Of a DNA stretch of 35,914 nucleotides, positions 1 to 11,440 are shown in pieces. Within the stretch, counting starts at the first letter, position 1. Every line of letters starts with the position of its first letter. Location of the stretch: the NCBI GenBank assembly GCA_003254885.1, contig QANT01007823.1, positions 1-35,914 of the forward strand. Reading direction: 5' to 3'. The position numbers and the translations under genes are program-made. The notes under the pieces were generated by a model. That model did not search any database. It was given only the letters and a program-made list of their open reading frames with translations, and was not told where the DNA came from. Source of the DNA: Purshia tridentata (Eukaryota > Streptophyta > Magnoliopsida > Rosales > Rosaceae).

Positions 1-934
1 AATCATTATCACTCTTTCTACTTTTTAAGGTAGTAGGATATTTTTTATTTTAAATTTTTATTTTTATTTTTACATTTTACAATTATATTCTTATTTATTA
101 GCTTGAATAAAAGATATTTATAGAAATTTAAAATTTAATAAAGCATGCAATACTAAAAGTGTCTCCTAACTTTATAATAGTAAAGATATGTATGCGATTT
201 TTCATTCTATTGTTTGGCTAAGGATATGAAGTAGTATGTGAACTAATTTTTATGTAAACCAATTTTAATCATGATGTAATAGTATTTTATTTATTTAAAG
301 ACCGATAACAACATTATTAGTCAAGAGACATTTTGGGTTACTATTCGCGTAGTCATCTAATTTGGTAAATTTGTATGTTCAAATAGTCATTCATTCTAGG
401 AATAATTACATCCACTTTTTTGGCTCAGTACCTCCAAATTTTATATTATTCATCTTATCCTTAATTATTTAACTTTATGAGGATAAAAGAATAAATATTT
501 TTTCTTGTCTCCCTTCGCTGAAAGAGACCAGTGGTCATGGTGTGGTGTTTCCCTTCCACCCATTTTAAAAGCCACTTCGGTACTCCTAGCTAGGTTTGAT
601 TCATAAATACTGATATGCATATTTTATTCCTGCAATTCCTCTAACTATATCCAACAATTCCTTTTCTGCAATAATGGACTTTAAATAATAAATTTCAGAC
701 CAATATGCAGTCGATGCAGATCTAGTGATCTAGTTAGTATCATCTGTCAATAGCTCTAATATAAAGCTAGAATTCTGAAACAAGAATCAAATAATCACTG
801 TTTAAAGTGGCTGATCAAATAGCGTAAGAATGATGTTCCAGCCAAAACCTTCAACTGTGCCTTCAATTCTAATCAATAATAATTAATTGCTGTTTCCTTG
901 GGGCAGCACAAATGTGCCACAATGCATATGCAAT
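1..934. other. AT-rich flank downstream of the GPP gene
   Basis: No coding region, RNA gene or clear repeat is recognised here. The right part must contain the 3' UTR of the minus-strand GPP gene, whose stop codon is at 935-937. The rest is AT-rich DNA with short homopolymer runs. Confidence 0.5.
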
Positions 935-3900
935 TTAGCTCGCTGGATTTTCAAATGGAGGCAAACCCCAATCATTTGGGTTAAAGTCCAACAGGGATTT
1001 CAGGACTTGGTCAGCAGCATCATGAAAAGAGCTGTCCAGCCTTGGATCTGGAACCATTACGACAGACCTGCATAGCATATGGGATTAAAATATTGGAACC
1101 CAGGAACAAAATGTTCAAGTGCATCAAAGGCTGTGTTTTATTGCTTTTATAGTCATAATATTGTTATGCAGATACTGTAGAGTTCATGCTACAGAACAAA
1201 AGCAGAGAATAGATATTTCAACAAACATAAAGGTCAGATGACTTCCATTGGTGGTTACTAATTTGAGATGCCACCAATAACAAATCATAAAGAATCAAAG
1301 ATTCTAAAGGAGGAATCAAGGTAGGACACTAACACAGAAGAGAAGTGACCTATTTGGTGTAGGGGTCTTCCTTGTTCGATCAAAATTGAGCCACCAATAT
1401 ATATTTAATTTTATTTGTGGGTCGGGTAATCTAAATGAATTTGCAACTTGCAAGCAGAACTCCTCTGCCTTTAAGGCCTTCATTTCAGTTATAAAGACTG
1501 ATTATGCCCTTCTAATAGGTTTACTTTCCTAAAGTCCTTAAATGAGATCATGTTTCTCCAAGCATATTACCCATTCATATATGATCTAACGGTGGACTTA
1601 TTTAAAGACCTCAGCAGAAAACATTTAGCCCTTCCATTAGTGGCTGAGCCTACATTCTGCAATTTAGTTCTGTCAACAGCACAAGTGCTCTAGTCTCACA
1701 GCAATAAGACAAGTATGAAGGCTCAACCCCTTTAGTTCAAAGATGGTATTGGAGTGGCATAATAAAACCTTCAGGCTAACTCTTGATATATTGATACCCA
1801 GAAATCACCCAAACCCACTTCGCAGGCCCGGGATAGAAACTGGGTCCCCCTGCCTGACCCACAACATTTGGGAAGCAGGAAACCCTAGCTTATGCTACCA
1901 CTTGGGAGCAAACCAAGGGCCTCACCGCTAGACCAAAAACTCTTAGGTAGCTCTTGATATATAGATCTTCTATATTTATCATTTAGTTTGTTAAAAACTT
2001 CTTCCTCCTTTAACTATTGTACTCTACTATAGCAATTCTCAGATAACATGTATCCAACTTAAAATGATTAGTTTTCTCTCAAGTAGACAAATCCATTTTT
2101 TACTACTTCAAAACAAATCTCCTACTGTCTCCATAAAGAATTCATTATATATTTACTGTTATAAGTATAAAAGATAAACTTGTATCTATCTTTTTATTTG
2201 TGAAGTTAATAATTTATAATTGAAGACAGATAAGAATGTCACCAAACCCTTACTAAGCATGTAGGTTATATTTGTCCTTAGGATGGCTGGCAACCAAAGG
2301 AGCAAATGCATCACTAGTCTTTAACAATAATAACATTATTTCAATTTTTTTTTTGTAATCAAATTTGGTGAATTTTCAAAACTTGGACACATAATGACAA
2401 AGTAAATTATTCTGATATGATAACCAATAATTAAACGTGAAAAAGTTTCAAATCAAAGCACTTACATCCCAGCATTCTTAGCTGCAAGAACCCCAGCGGG
2501 TGCATCTTCAAACACGAGGATTTTCTGTGGATCTATTGGGCCACCCTGTTTACACAAGTCTTGTCATTTTGTCACTTTTACAACATTGTTCTCTTGATAA
2601 TGAGGAAAGGAGGTAATAAAAGAACAAACCATGTGAGTGCAAAAATATCCCCCCAAAAAAAAAAAATTATCATCAACTAATGTGATAACCCAATTTTATT
2701 TTTGTGTGGGAAGTGCTTTCCTAGGCCGAGACAAATAGTATCAAAGCCAATCTTACTATCACCATATGAGTCGAAGGTATTATAGCACAAGTTTGAACAA
2801 TAACAATGATGTCAGGGATTTGATTGTAGGTTTGATAAGTGGGTCAGGTATTTGAGTAGGGAGATTGTTGTGTCTTAGTTTTTTTTTTGGTGTTGGTTGA
2901 GAGCATGTGTTGGGTCTCACATTCGTTGTATGTTGGGCCAATCGGGCTGCGTATGCAACACAGGGAACTTTATTGGTGCCCAGTCCTTATGAAGTAATGA
3001 GTCAATGTGGCAAATGTGTCCCTGGGTTGTACCAAATATTTTGTTATCAAAATTTGTTTGTATATGAGTTGTGCTCCACTACATCAAGTATGCTGGGTCA
3101 ATTCCTGAAATATAAGTGATCATGAAAAGCCTCATCAGTGATTAGACTTTCAAGGTACCGCATCAATGTGGTGAGGGTTTTCCTAGGTCATGACAAATAC
3201 TATTAGAGCCACCCCAGTACCATTATGTAGGTTCTTTCTTTTGATAAGAGTGTCACTATGTGGTTCAAAGTTGCTATAATATGGGCACTAACAAGATGTC
3301 ACACATCTGATCGTGACCTTCATGAGTAAGTCACAATTTGAGTAGCAAGACTGTAGTACCTCAGTTGTGTTTGCATTTGGTTGTGTGAGCATGTGTTGAG
3401 TACATTGGTTGTATGCTAGGTTGATTCTAACTTATATAAGTGATCCCGGGGAGCTCCACTAGTGAAGGATCCTTTTGAAGCATCGTGGGTATGTGGTATG
3501 CACGTCCCTGAGTCATGACATAGTGATACAGTGATTGTGTGGGTTGTACAAGTGTGATCTGAGTCCTACATGGGTTGTGTGTTTAGTCAAATACCGGCTG
3601 TATAAGTGATTATGAAATACCCCATCAGTGACTAGTCATTTCAGGACATCGCATTGATGTGGCAAGCACTTCTGGGATCGTGACAGCTAATGTAACAAAG
3701 AATATGACCAAAAACAAATAAATGTAAAAATGGAACACATATAAGATGGTTATACCTCAAATCTATTTGCTGCTGCAAGGAATATATCTGGTGAGGGTTT
3801 GCCTTGTTTAACTTCTGGATCATCGCCAAGGACAACATGATGCATCAATGAAAAAAGTTCACCATGGCTTTGTGTTTTCAATTCAAAGTGTCGCCTATGA

Positions 3901-5256
3901 GAACTGCAAGATATAGATACAAACAAGTGATGCTTGAGACCATATTTTTGATTTTATCATTATATAACTCCAACCATTAATGAATTTATGATAACACAAA
4001 AAGGTTAGAGAAAGTTAGAAGCTAATGATCATCTATAAGAGAACTGCTCCAGATGTCTATTTGGTGAAATGGTTATACCTACAAAATGAAAATCTAAATA
4101 AAGGAGACGTACCCTGTTGCCAGGCAAAATGGTACACCTTTTGAATGAAGATGTCTGATCAAGCGGCTGGCCCCTACAATTACAGAAAATATTAGATCAA
4201 AACCACCAGAAGCCTTCTGTATAATATTAATATCCCCAGTTCAAAGAATGTGAACTTCATAATAAACATATGGTCTCATAAATGGACAAATTAAAGCACA
4301 AACTGTCCAATCAGTACTTCTTCAGTTGGTAAGCATTCAATTTGCACACACAGTAGAACAAAACAATGAGCCACTATACAAGGTATAGAGAGCTAAACCA
4401 GATACCACAAAGTTTAATACGGAAATTTGATGGAACGCAAAAAGTCCAAATCTAAGTGGGCATTTTCTGCAATTTGTAAATACATCTGTGTTTGTATGTA
4501 CTCAATTAAATGGTAACCTGGCATGAGCTCGCTTGTTGGAAACATTTTCTGCAGCATTGCCTCCCTTTCAACTAGAAAGTCCTCAGCAGTAAGATCAGTA
4601 ATTCCAGTCTCTTCGACAAAGACCCGAGCAGCTTCTATTGCTTTCTTTCCCATCATTTTGGCTTTCAGAGACCAATCAAAAGTTTTATTGTACCTAGCAA
4701 GTATAATTTCCTGGACTTCAGTATAGAACTTCTCTGTGTCTGAATCAGCAAAAACCATATCAGACCATCAGTTTTTTTGCCTACAATCTGGGCCACAAAC
4801 TATAAGCCCCCAACTTAACAACCAAGCTATTTGGGAACTCATTATGCATTAGTAAACAGAAAAAGTAATAGGAAAGATGTTATGGCGATTATTCATGTGT
4901 AAAAATAGCTAAATATATAACATATATTTTGAGTTTCACCAGAATAATTTTTCAAACAATTTGGTCTCTATGGCCAAGCTCTTCCAGCAGTATTGGGTCC
5001 AAAACTATCAAAGCCTATAAGGAGATAATATGCTAAAACAAGTAAAATTGGTGGCCAGGATTATAAAAACAAAACCCAACTGAAAATTTGAAAACTATTA
5101 GGAGTTGGTGCAGAAACAAAGACAAAGGTGCAGAAAAAAAGAAAGAAAATAGAGACAATGCAGGAAGTGTTAGATAAAATTACCGAGTAAGAGGCCGTCC
5201 ATATCGAAGATGACATGAGTGATTGGTCCTCTTCTACCTGAGACAGGTTTTGCCAT
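935..5256 (-). CDS. GPP2: HAD-superfamily glycerol-3-phosphatase (GPP/GS1 type), six exons
   Basis: Exons, read down the minus strand: 5256-5184, 4739-4518, 4173-4113, 3903-3756, 2545-2466, 1067-935. All introns are GT-AG and the joined frame is open for 238 codons, close to the roughly 240 residues of Arabidopsis GPP2. All four HAD motifs are visible: FDMDGLLLD with nucleophile D18 and D20, T118 in LATGS, K154 in KQGKPSPD, and E181/D182 in FEDAPAG. The cap domain lies between motifs I and II and includes DTEKFYTEVQ. By family knowledge, plant GPP enzymes dephosphorylate glycerol-3-phosphate to glycerol; the animal relative HDHD1 acts on pseudouridine 5'-phosphate, so substrate is inferred. 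The chosen start (MAKPVSG) gives the cytosolic form. A longer in-frame start exists at 5457 and could add a transit peptide. Introns 4 and 5 are swollen by repeats. Confidence 0.93.
1792..1950 (-). mobile_element. tRNA-derived SINE in GPP intron 5
   Basis: A roughly 159-bp insertion is bounded by an exact 12-bp direct repeat, CTCTTGATATAT, at 1780-1791 and 1951-1962, which fits a target-site duplication. Read on the minus strand, its head has a box-A-like TGGTCTAGCGGTGAGG and, about 85 bases on, a degenerate box-B-like GTTTCTATCCC. That is the pol III promoter layout of plant SINEs. It lies in sense orientation inside the GPP intron. The family is not identified. Confidence 0.7.
2690..3695 (+). 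mobile_element. Tandem TRIM-like / LTR-retrotransposon remnant in GPP intron 4
   Basis: Several degenerate copies of one unit fill most of this intron. A block beginning near TATAAGTGAT then CATCAGTGA and ending in a form of TCCTAGGTCATGACA recurs at about 3112-3194, 3435-3520 and 3601-3684; the end of the unit alone occurs at 2703-2732. After it comes a decayed primer-binding site resembling TGGTATCAGAGCC, complementary to initiator Met-tRNA: TAGTATCAAAGCC near 2736, ATACTATTAGAGCC near 3197, and a poorer match near 3520. A second shared block contains GAGCATGTGTTG near 2901 and 3387. No gag or pol coding is present, so it looks like LTR or TRIM copies fused by unequal recombination, antisense to the host gene. 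Confidence 0.55.
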
Positions 5257-5457
5257 TGCAAAATGGGATCCTGGGTTTTCTGAGTTGGTATGGAAATATG
5301 AATATGATTTTCTTGGAGAAATGCAGGAATTTTTTGATGGGCAAATTATGGGATTTGGGAAAGCTAGTCGTTGCCAGTCTTGACATAAACTTGGATCCAA
5401 ATTCCAAACAATCCAGATGGGCTGGATCGGGTGGTTCTTTACTTTATTCTGCAACAT
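5257..5457 (-). other. Possible N-terminal extension of GPP (alternative upstream start)
   Basis: The GPP exon 1 frame stays open upstream for 67 codons to an ATG at 5457. The extension has several Ser, Lys and Arg residues, for example SPRKSYSYFH, and few acidic ones, so it could act as an organelle transit peptide. Arabidopsis GPP1 is known to carry an N-terminal extension that GPP2 lacks. It could equally be 5' UTR that happens to be open. Confidence 0.3.
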
Positions 5458-6062
5458 GTCATATTGTACCTATAAGGGAGTAAATGGGAAAAAAACCATT
5501 TTTAGTCCACGTATTTTATTTTCTATTGAGACCTTCTCACATGTATTTAGTCATTGTGGTTTCAAAACTTCATATTTGATATCTGTGTATTATATGTTGA
5601 ATATGAGGATAATTTTAACAAACTCAAATATTTTTGGTGACTTGCGAGTTTATCAAAAACCAAATGCAGAGTTTAAAATTACAAAGACCAAATTTGTTTT
5701 TTAGATAAAACACATATACTAAAATTGATTTTTTCTCCAAAAATATTAGTAAGGAATTCAGAAAGAGTATAAAATTAGTCCATGGGCTTAAACGATTAAA
5801 GGTGAATGCTGGTAAGATAAGGGATTAGAATTATAATAAGTTTAGAGTTGGATTTCCGTTGATATAATTACAAAAAATAAAAAAGGTGAAATTTTTTAAG
5901 TTCAATTACAAAAAAATACCATGAACTATAGAGATTATTTCAAATGGATTCACAAACAACAAAATATTTGAAACGTCTCCACCAATTAACCAAAAACATG
6001 AAAAAACACATTATGTTAGGGGTTCTGTCATAGCCTCATAGGTGCTGTTAAGTGCCAAAGTA

Positions 6063-6300
6063 GACAAGTTGATGTGGATTTTTATATGACGTAGCAAATT
6101 TTTCCAGCCCAAAACTTGACACATGAAACCCTAAACAAGTGAAAACTCAGATCATGATTTCTTATACCTAAAACAATTTTGAAATTTAAAAAATATCAAA
6201 ACCTGCTACGTTTGGGTTTTCACATACTTAGGGTTCCGCATGTCAAGTTTTAAGCAAGAAAAATCTGCCACATCATTTAAAAATTCACGTCAACTTGCCC
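6063..6300. repeat. Foldback (long inverted-repeat) element
   Basis: The left arm, about 6063-6150, and the right arm, about 6211-6300, are reverse complements at roughly three-quarters identity by eye. Matching blocks include CAAGTTGATGTG against CAAGTTGACGTG, AAAACTTGACA in both arms, and AACCCTAA in both. The arms of about 90 bp flank an AT-rich loop of about 60 bp. This is the shape of a foldback MITE. No clear target-site duplication was found. Confidence 0.6.
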
Positions 6301-9131
6301 ACATCATTGTTCTACTGAGAAGGGACTAGTAATTCGACTCGAGTTCATTTGTTTGCCTAGGTTGTCTAGGACTTCACTGTTATGTGTTTATGGTCAAAAT
6401 AAAATGTTAAAACAGTGGGAGTGAGGTCGAACAGATTCAAGTAAAAACAATGCACTTTAATTAAGAAAATAAATCAAATTGCATTAAAAGAAGCCTGGTA
6501 AATGATTGTAGTTCTCACTACAAAACACATAACATTCAAATAAAACGAAATTCTCTTTATACTAAACGCCCAGAGCCGGTTGCTGTTCTTAGACTGTAGC
6601 AGTGGTAAAATTACAGTTCTGCCCCTCTTTAATAAAATCAATCCTCCTATGGCTTTGTAATTTTCTGGTTTATAAGTGTCTTTATGCTCTTTTTTGTTTG
6701 GCCCTTGGTTTTCTCCTTTTTTACACATCCTGCCACTCCTTCACTCTCTCACATTTTAAAATTTTTTTGATCTATACGGGCTTTTGAAATTTTGTCTGGT
6801 AGCTTACCCCTTTTGGTCAATTTGCTTTTGCTTTTTACCATTCTGCTTTTAGAACTTGAATTCCCACAGCAACGTGTGGACATCCAGGCCAGTGAAACTT
6901 AATTGCAATTCTAATTTAAGAGCACTTGATCAATACTAATTAAGGGTTTAGGCATGCCTCAACAGAGCTTACAACTTGGAAATGATAAATGGAATACAAA
7001 AGACTTGAGTAATAACTTGCATAAAATAGAAAACTCAAGACTTGTTCGTTTGATCTGGAAATTCTAGAGAGAATTTAGCAGAGTTTTGGGCGGTGGCTGA
7101 CTTGGTTCCCAAGATTTTCATTCTTAGGATGCCGACACGTGTAAGGCCAATCTTCTTCGCACGAGTGACAACTGGTGTAGTAATGACCGTTGATCAAAGT
7201 GGGGGAAAACTGGTGTAACCACATCAAATTAGTCTTGAAAACAAGCCCAAGTGGGGTTCTTTGACTAAAGCCTGATAAATGGGAATGGACCTATTTTTGG
7301 GGATTGGGCCTGGAGAAAACCCAATGCATATGCTTTTTTGTTTATTCATGCCACTCCATAACATTTGATGTCCCTTAAAGCACACCTTCATAACCTAATT
7401 TGAGATGGTTTTTTGAGGATTCATTTTTCCATTCTAGCCTATATCTTTATGTAGTGTTTAAGAGATAAATGTTGGTTTTTTCCCTCTAATTCATTCACTT
7501 GTGGGTAGATGTTCTTAAAACTAGATAAGAGTTATATAATTTTCATTTGCTTTGTAGGGGAGCTTCTAATTAACTCCAATAATTAGGTACATTTATTCTT
7601 ACACTTCAAGTTTTAAGTTTGAATTTCGCTCTCCTAATATTCTTTGATAAGGAAACAAAAGTTCTCTACGTTTTAGGCAGCTGATCATAATCTTTGTTTG
7701 TTGACCTATATATATACTAATATGCTACCCAATTAGCCATTGAATGGGTCATGACCCATTCATAAAAGAGTTGAATTTGGAAACCTTTAGAGCTGAAAAT
7801 AACATATGTAAGAACCTAGTTTGGATTATATTAATTAATTCTAATATTAATAAGTTACATATATATGTCCCTTTCGAGTTTCGCAATATGTACCTGCCCT
7901 ATATACTACCATTTCTTTTTCTTTTGATAGGTGATTTTATATATCATGCCTTTTCCTCATAAATCCCAACAATCAACGTTTTTCACATTATCCACAATAC
8001 CTCTTTTTCGCATAAACGATAACTACGGAATAATACAAGTTGGTTCCAAATTTTGTTAGTAATTAAAATACCAATCCTTGTCCATGACACAGAGAAATAA
8101 TAATAAAACTTAATAAGAAAATACAAAAATAGATGCATATTCTTGAAGTCTATATGGCTCCGGCCCCCCCTCCCCAAACAAAGAAGTAAATAAAACGATA
8201 GAAAAAAGAGCAACCATGTATTCCCTGGACGTATGCAACATTAATATAAAAAACAAAAAATTGTAATTCTACAACCACTGAAAGACTTCAATGTAATTTT
8301 TTGATCTAGCTAGTGGATGACATTTAATTTTTTTTATCGAAGGAGAGATTCTGAGTTCTGATCTCATAAATGATAGTTGATATGTAAGTAGATAGTACGT
8401 GCGTGTTCGATTTGAATTTAATAAATTTCTAATATATTGTAAAACAGTAATGTTAGAGTCACCAAATGATGTGTAAGTAAGTACACATATAGTATATCTT
8501 GCTCATATTAAATGAAATTTAAAGCAAACCCAAATTTGGATAAATAATATACATACTATCACATTTTTTAGTGAAAAAAAATTTGATTTACAAAGTGGGC
8601 CAGTGTACTCTTAATATTATTGCTAGCTTGCTAAAGAATATAAGATAAGAAAGTTAAAAATCTCAGAATAGTATATGTACATGTAGCGTGGATACATATA
8701 TATAATAACTATTCCATTCTGCATTTATTCGAAATATTGGAATTTAATCACATTTAATAATTATGGCAGGGTTGGTCGCAGTTTGAGCTAGGTAGGTTAT
8801 GTACATGGATTCTGTTTTAGATTTTGTCTCTTCTGGTATAAATTAATTCCCACATTTTGTATAACAGCCCTAAACATAAGTAGGTAGGATTAGGATTAAT
8901 TAATTAATTAATTGCCCCTTTGCGGAGCATATTAGCAAAGATTAATTTCCCTACCCCAATATTTCGATCCATAAGGAAAAACCAAGTGCATGAGAAACAA
9001 ATCATATGGCCATGGGGAAGCGATAGTCACCTCTCAGCCAAGTCATATATATTCAGATGTTATAGGTGGTAGCTAGACCCATAAAAATACCATACAATTA
9101 ATATTACCCATTAGAGCGTTTAGATATATGC

Positions 9132-9180
9132 ATTGGTTGTAGAAGTGGCATGGTTATGTATTGGTTGTAGAAGTGGCATG
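9132..9180. repeat. Two-copy direct repeat, 28-bp period
   Basis: The 21-base string ATTGGTTGTAGAAGTGGCAT plus G occurs exactly at 9132-9152 and again at 9160-9180. It is a small local duplication in non-coding DNA with no evident function. Confidence 0.85.
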
Positions 9181-9984
9181 TTATGTGTCCTGTCATTTTG
9201 TAGTTGTTTCATTGCTAGTCTAGTAAATTTTAACTTGTTTAATTAATTGTATAATATAGATTTAATCAAAATGTATGCACGTTCTTTTATCATATCATAT
9301 GAGTAGTTTAACAAACGATTATAAGCGTATTAAACTGAAATTGTCTCACATTATATGTTAATGCTAAAAAATAATTACCCTTAATATTCTCCAATGTGGA
9401 GAGGGACATCCCCTTCAAAATAAGATTAAATTATTATTTTTAAACAATCTATCGCTCATGTACTCTTCTAAGATAAAATTCTAGCTAGTCGATCTTCATA
9501 CTAATTAATAAAACAATAAACAAAATATTCTTACGGTTCCATTAGTTATACGATACTAATTAAAAATGTTTGTTATGTCAAAATGAGATTACACGTTTTG
9601 ACAGTAAGCTGACTATTTGTTATTCATGCATCTATGCGCATGATGTCATTGATAATTAATTAAGTTTTTATCAATTAATTAAGTCATGATCAATAATCGA
9701 TCAATGTATAAATGCTATGTAACATGCAACTTCCATGTTGTACTTAAATTAATTATGTTATCATGTCCAGTTAAAAATTGTCATTAATTCCATGCTAATT
9801 GGGTACTAGATTCGGGTATTTTGTAGCCGCCCAAAAAATATATATCAAGTGGAAAAAGATGACTTCACCAAAATTAATAACCATCCCTAAATGGCCCGAC
9901 GATGGCGGCAATAGGTACCCAAAAACTTCCGGCAACTCTTTAATTAATTTATTTGATAGGAAATTCAACTATACCATTTACTCG

Positions 9985-10351
9985 GTCTCTCTCTTTTTTC
10001 TTTTTTTCTTTTTTTCTTTTTCTCTCTGTCGGAAATTCTACAGAAATTAATTATGCCCTTTTCTATCCTCTTCTCTCTTTTCTCTTCTAGAAGATTACAA
10101 CACCCCCAAAATTATGTTGCTTTATAAAAACTCCAAACCAAAAATAGATCTAGAATTAATATTCCAAGAAATCATCGACAACAACACATCTCTCTCCCTT
10201 AGTGGTTGAAATATATATGTATATATAAATTCCCTTTGGTCCTTTCTCCAAAATCTAGAAGTAAAGTACAACTTACAAGGCGTGCTTAAAACCATCCCCT
10301 CTATACACACAATACCCAATATCTCTTCATTTCCTTCACTACTCTTCAACA
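9985..10351 (+). promoter_or_regulatory. Promoter and 5' UTR of the 10.3-kb gene (TATA box, CT-rich tract)
   Basis: A long pyrimidine tract of CT and poly-T runs (9985-10080) precedes a TATA box, TATAAAAA at 10123-10130. The start codon at 10352 is about 220 bases downstream, which implies a 5' UTR near 190 bases. Base -3 of the start is A, a favourable plant context. Confidence 0.6.
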
Positions 10352-11215
10352 ATGTTTGATGATAACAACAAAGTCGATCTTCTCCTCCATCATCAAGACC
10401 CAACAAGAGATCAACATCAACAAGAAGAAGAAAATGAAGAAGCAGAGGAGGCACTCTCCCTCTGTGACCTTCCATTAGACAATGATCATCATGAATACTT
10501 GGACGACATGTCGTCCAAGCACGTCCACCACCACGCTCGCCGTTCCTCCTCCGACCACTTATTCGAGTTCTTCACCGACCTCAGCTTCGACGAAAGTTTC
10601 ACCATGTGTTCGGCCGAGGACATTATCGTCTGTGGCAAGCTCATACCCTTCAAAGACATCACTCCTCGTCATTATCGTCAACAACCCCCAAAGACAACTT
10701 CGACTCCCACTCCCAACAACATCGTTTACCACAAAAAACAAACCGCCTATCGACGACGGTCTGAGTCACTGTCCGAGTTACAAAGCGGCACAGTGATGAC
10801 AAGATCAAGCAGCACAAAGAAAACCCAGCAGATCATGATGAGGAACAGCCGATCGTTGGATTACCGCCGGCAGAGCTCGTTGGTCTCGCAGTGCTCCGAT
10901 CATATGGAGCGGAATCCGTCGTTAAAGAGTGTCGGAAAATCATCCGATAAGATCAAGAGTACAAGTAAGCCGAGGTGGTCTTTTCTCATGTTTGGGATTG
11001 TGAAGTTTCCAGCTGAAATGGACCTCACAGACATTAAGAGCCGCCAGCTCCGGCGAAACCAGTCGACTGGAATTTTCCCGGCCGTTGATTCGGAGGGGAA
11101 GGTTTCGGTCAACCGGAGCTCCGGCAAGGGGTCTTGGAAACTGCTCAAGGCATTGAGCTGCAAGGATCATGCAAGTGTTGCTGTAACGACACCGCATTAT
11201 GTGTCACAAGCATGA
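10352..11215 (+). CDS. Plant-specific Ser/Arg-rich protein, membrane-associated kinase regulator-like
   Basis: This intronless 287-residue ORF has codon composition clearly richer in GC than its surroundings. The N-terminus is acidic and rich in Glu, His and Gln. Residues 67-77 (SDHLFEFFTDL) and 85-102 (MCSAEDIIVCGKLIPFKD) form a conserved-looking block of the kind seen in uncharacterised plant proteins annotated as membrane-associated kinase regulator-like. The middle, residues 125-205, is basic and Ser-rich, with RRRSESLSE, RSSSTKK and RNSRSLDYRRQSS, plausible phosphorylation sites. The C-terminus has RWSFLMFG (208-215) and GSWKLLKAL (261-269). There is no signal peptide or membrane helix. 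The family link is from memory and the molecular role is unknown. The protein is probably a membrane-peripheral or nuclear regulator, which is inference. Confidence 0.85.
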   Translation: MFDDNNKVDLLLHHQDPTRDQHQQEEENEEAEEALSLCDLPLDNDHHEYLDDMSSKHVHHHARRSSSDHLFEFFTDLSFDESFTMCSAEDIIVCGKLIPFKDITPRHYRQQPPKTTSTPTPNNIVYHKKQTAYRRRSESLSELQSGTVMTRSSSTKKTQQIMMRNSRSLDYRRQSSLVSQCSDHMERNPSLKSVGKSSDKIKSTSKPRWSFLMFGIVKFPAEMDLTDIKSRQLRRNQSTGIFPAVDSEGKVSVNRSSGKGSWKLLKALSCKDHASVAVTTPHYVSQA

Positions 11216-11284
11216 GGCAATATCTGTGATCACGTGTCATGCATGTGCTATATATGTAATATGTTAGTATAACCTAGGCTTCTT

Positions 11285-11440
11285 AACCCATTTAAATATG
11301 ATCATATAATATTGTTCTCTGTCTTATTAAATTGTTAATCTGAAGCTTAAGTTTGGACAAAAAGTTCATATCATTAATGGTTCAGATTAACAATTTAATA
11401 CGAACGAACATTATTTTCAATATGATCACTTAAATGGGTT
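11285..11440. repeat. Long near-perfect inverted repeat just 3' of the 10.3-kb gene
   Basis: Arms of about 58-60 bases face each other across a 36-base loop (11345-11380). The inner 20 bases are exact reverse complements (11325-11344 against 11381-11400). The outer ends match as AACCCATTTAA against TTAAATGGGTT, with GATCATAT shared further in. It begins 70 bases after the stop codon, so it probably lies in the 3' UTR or just beyond. It could be a small MITE or a transcribed hairpin. Confidence 0.8.

Larger units (their letters stand above)
5458..9984. other. AT-rich intergenic region between GPP and the 10.3-kb gene
   Basis: No ORF here resembles a protein; all are short and of AT-rich composition. 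Apart from the foldback at 6063-6300 and the 28-bp direct repeat at 9132-9180, I see a TTAA-rich run near 8896-8913 and a G-box-like ACACGTGT near 7136. The left end must contain the GPP promoter. Confidence 0.5.

Noticed and set aside
887..1075. Plus-strand 62-residue ORF
   Set aside because: It lies opposite the last GPP exon (1067-935), which is clearly the real coding strand.
1743..1931. Plus-strand 62-residue ORF
   Set aside because: It spans the minus-strand SINE and its TSD; it is a chance frame in repeat DNA.
1820..1945. A tRNA gene suggested by box-A and box-B-like motifs
   Set aside because: The spacing and lack of a cloverleaf exclude a tRNA; the target-site duplication supports a SINE.
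10122..11197. Minus-strand and frame-shifted ORFs around the 10.3-kb gene
   Set aside because: They overlap the 287-residue gene or its TATA box and 5' UTR, and lack any recognisable motif.
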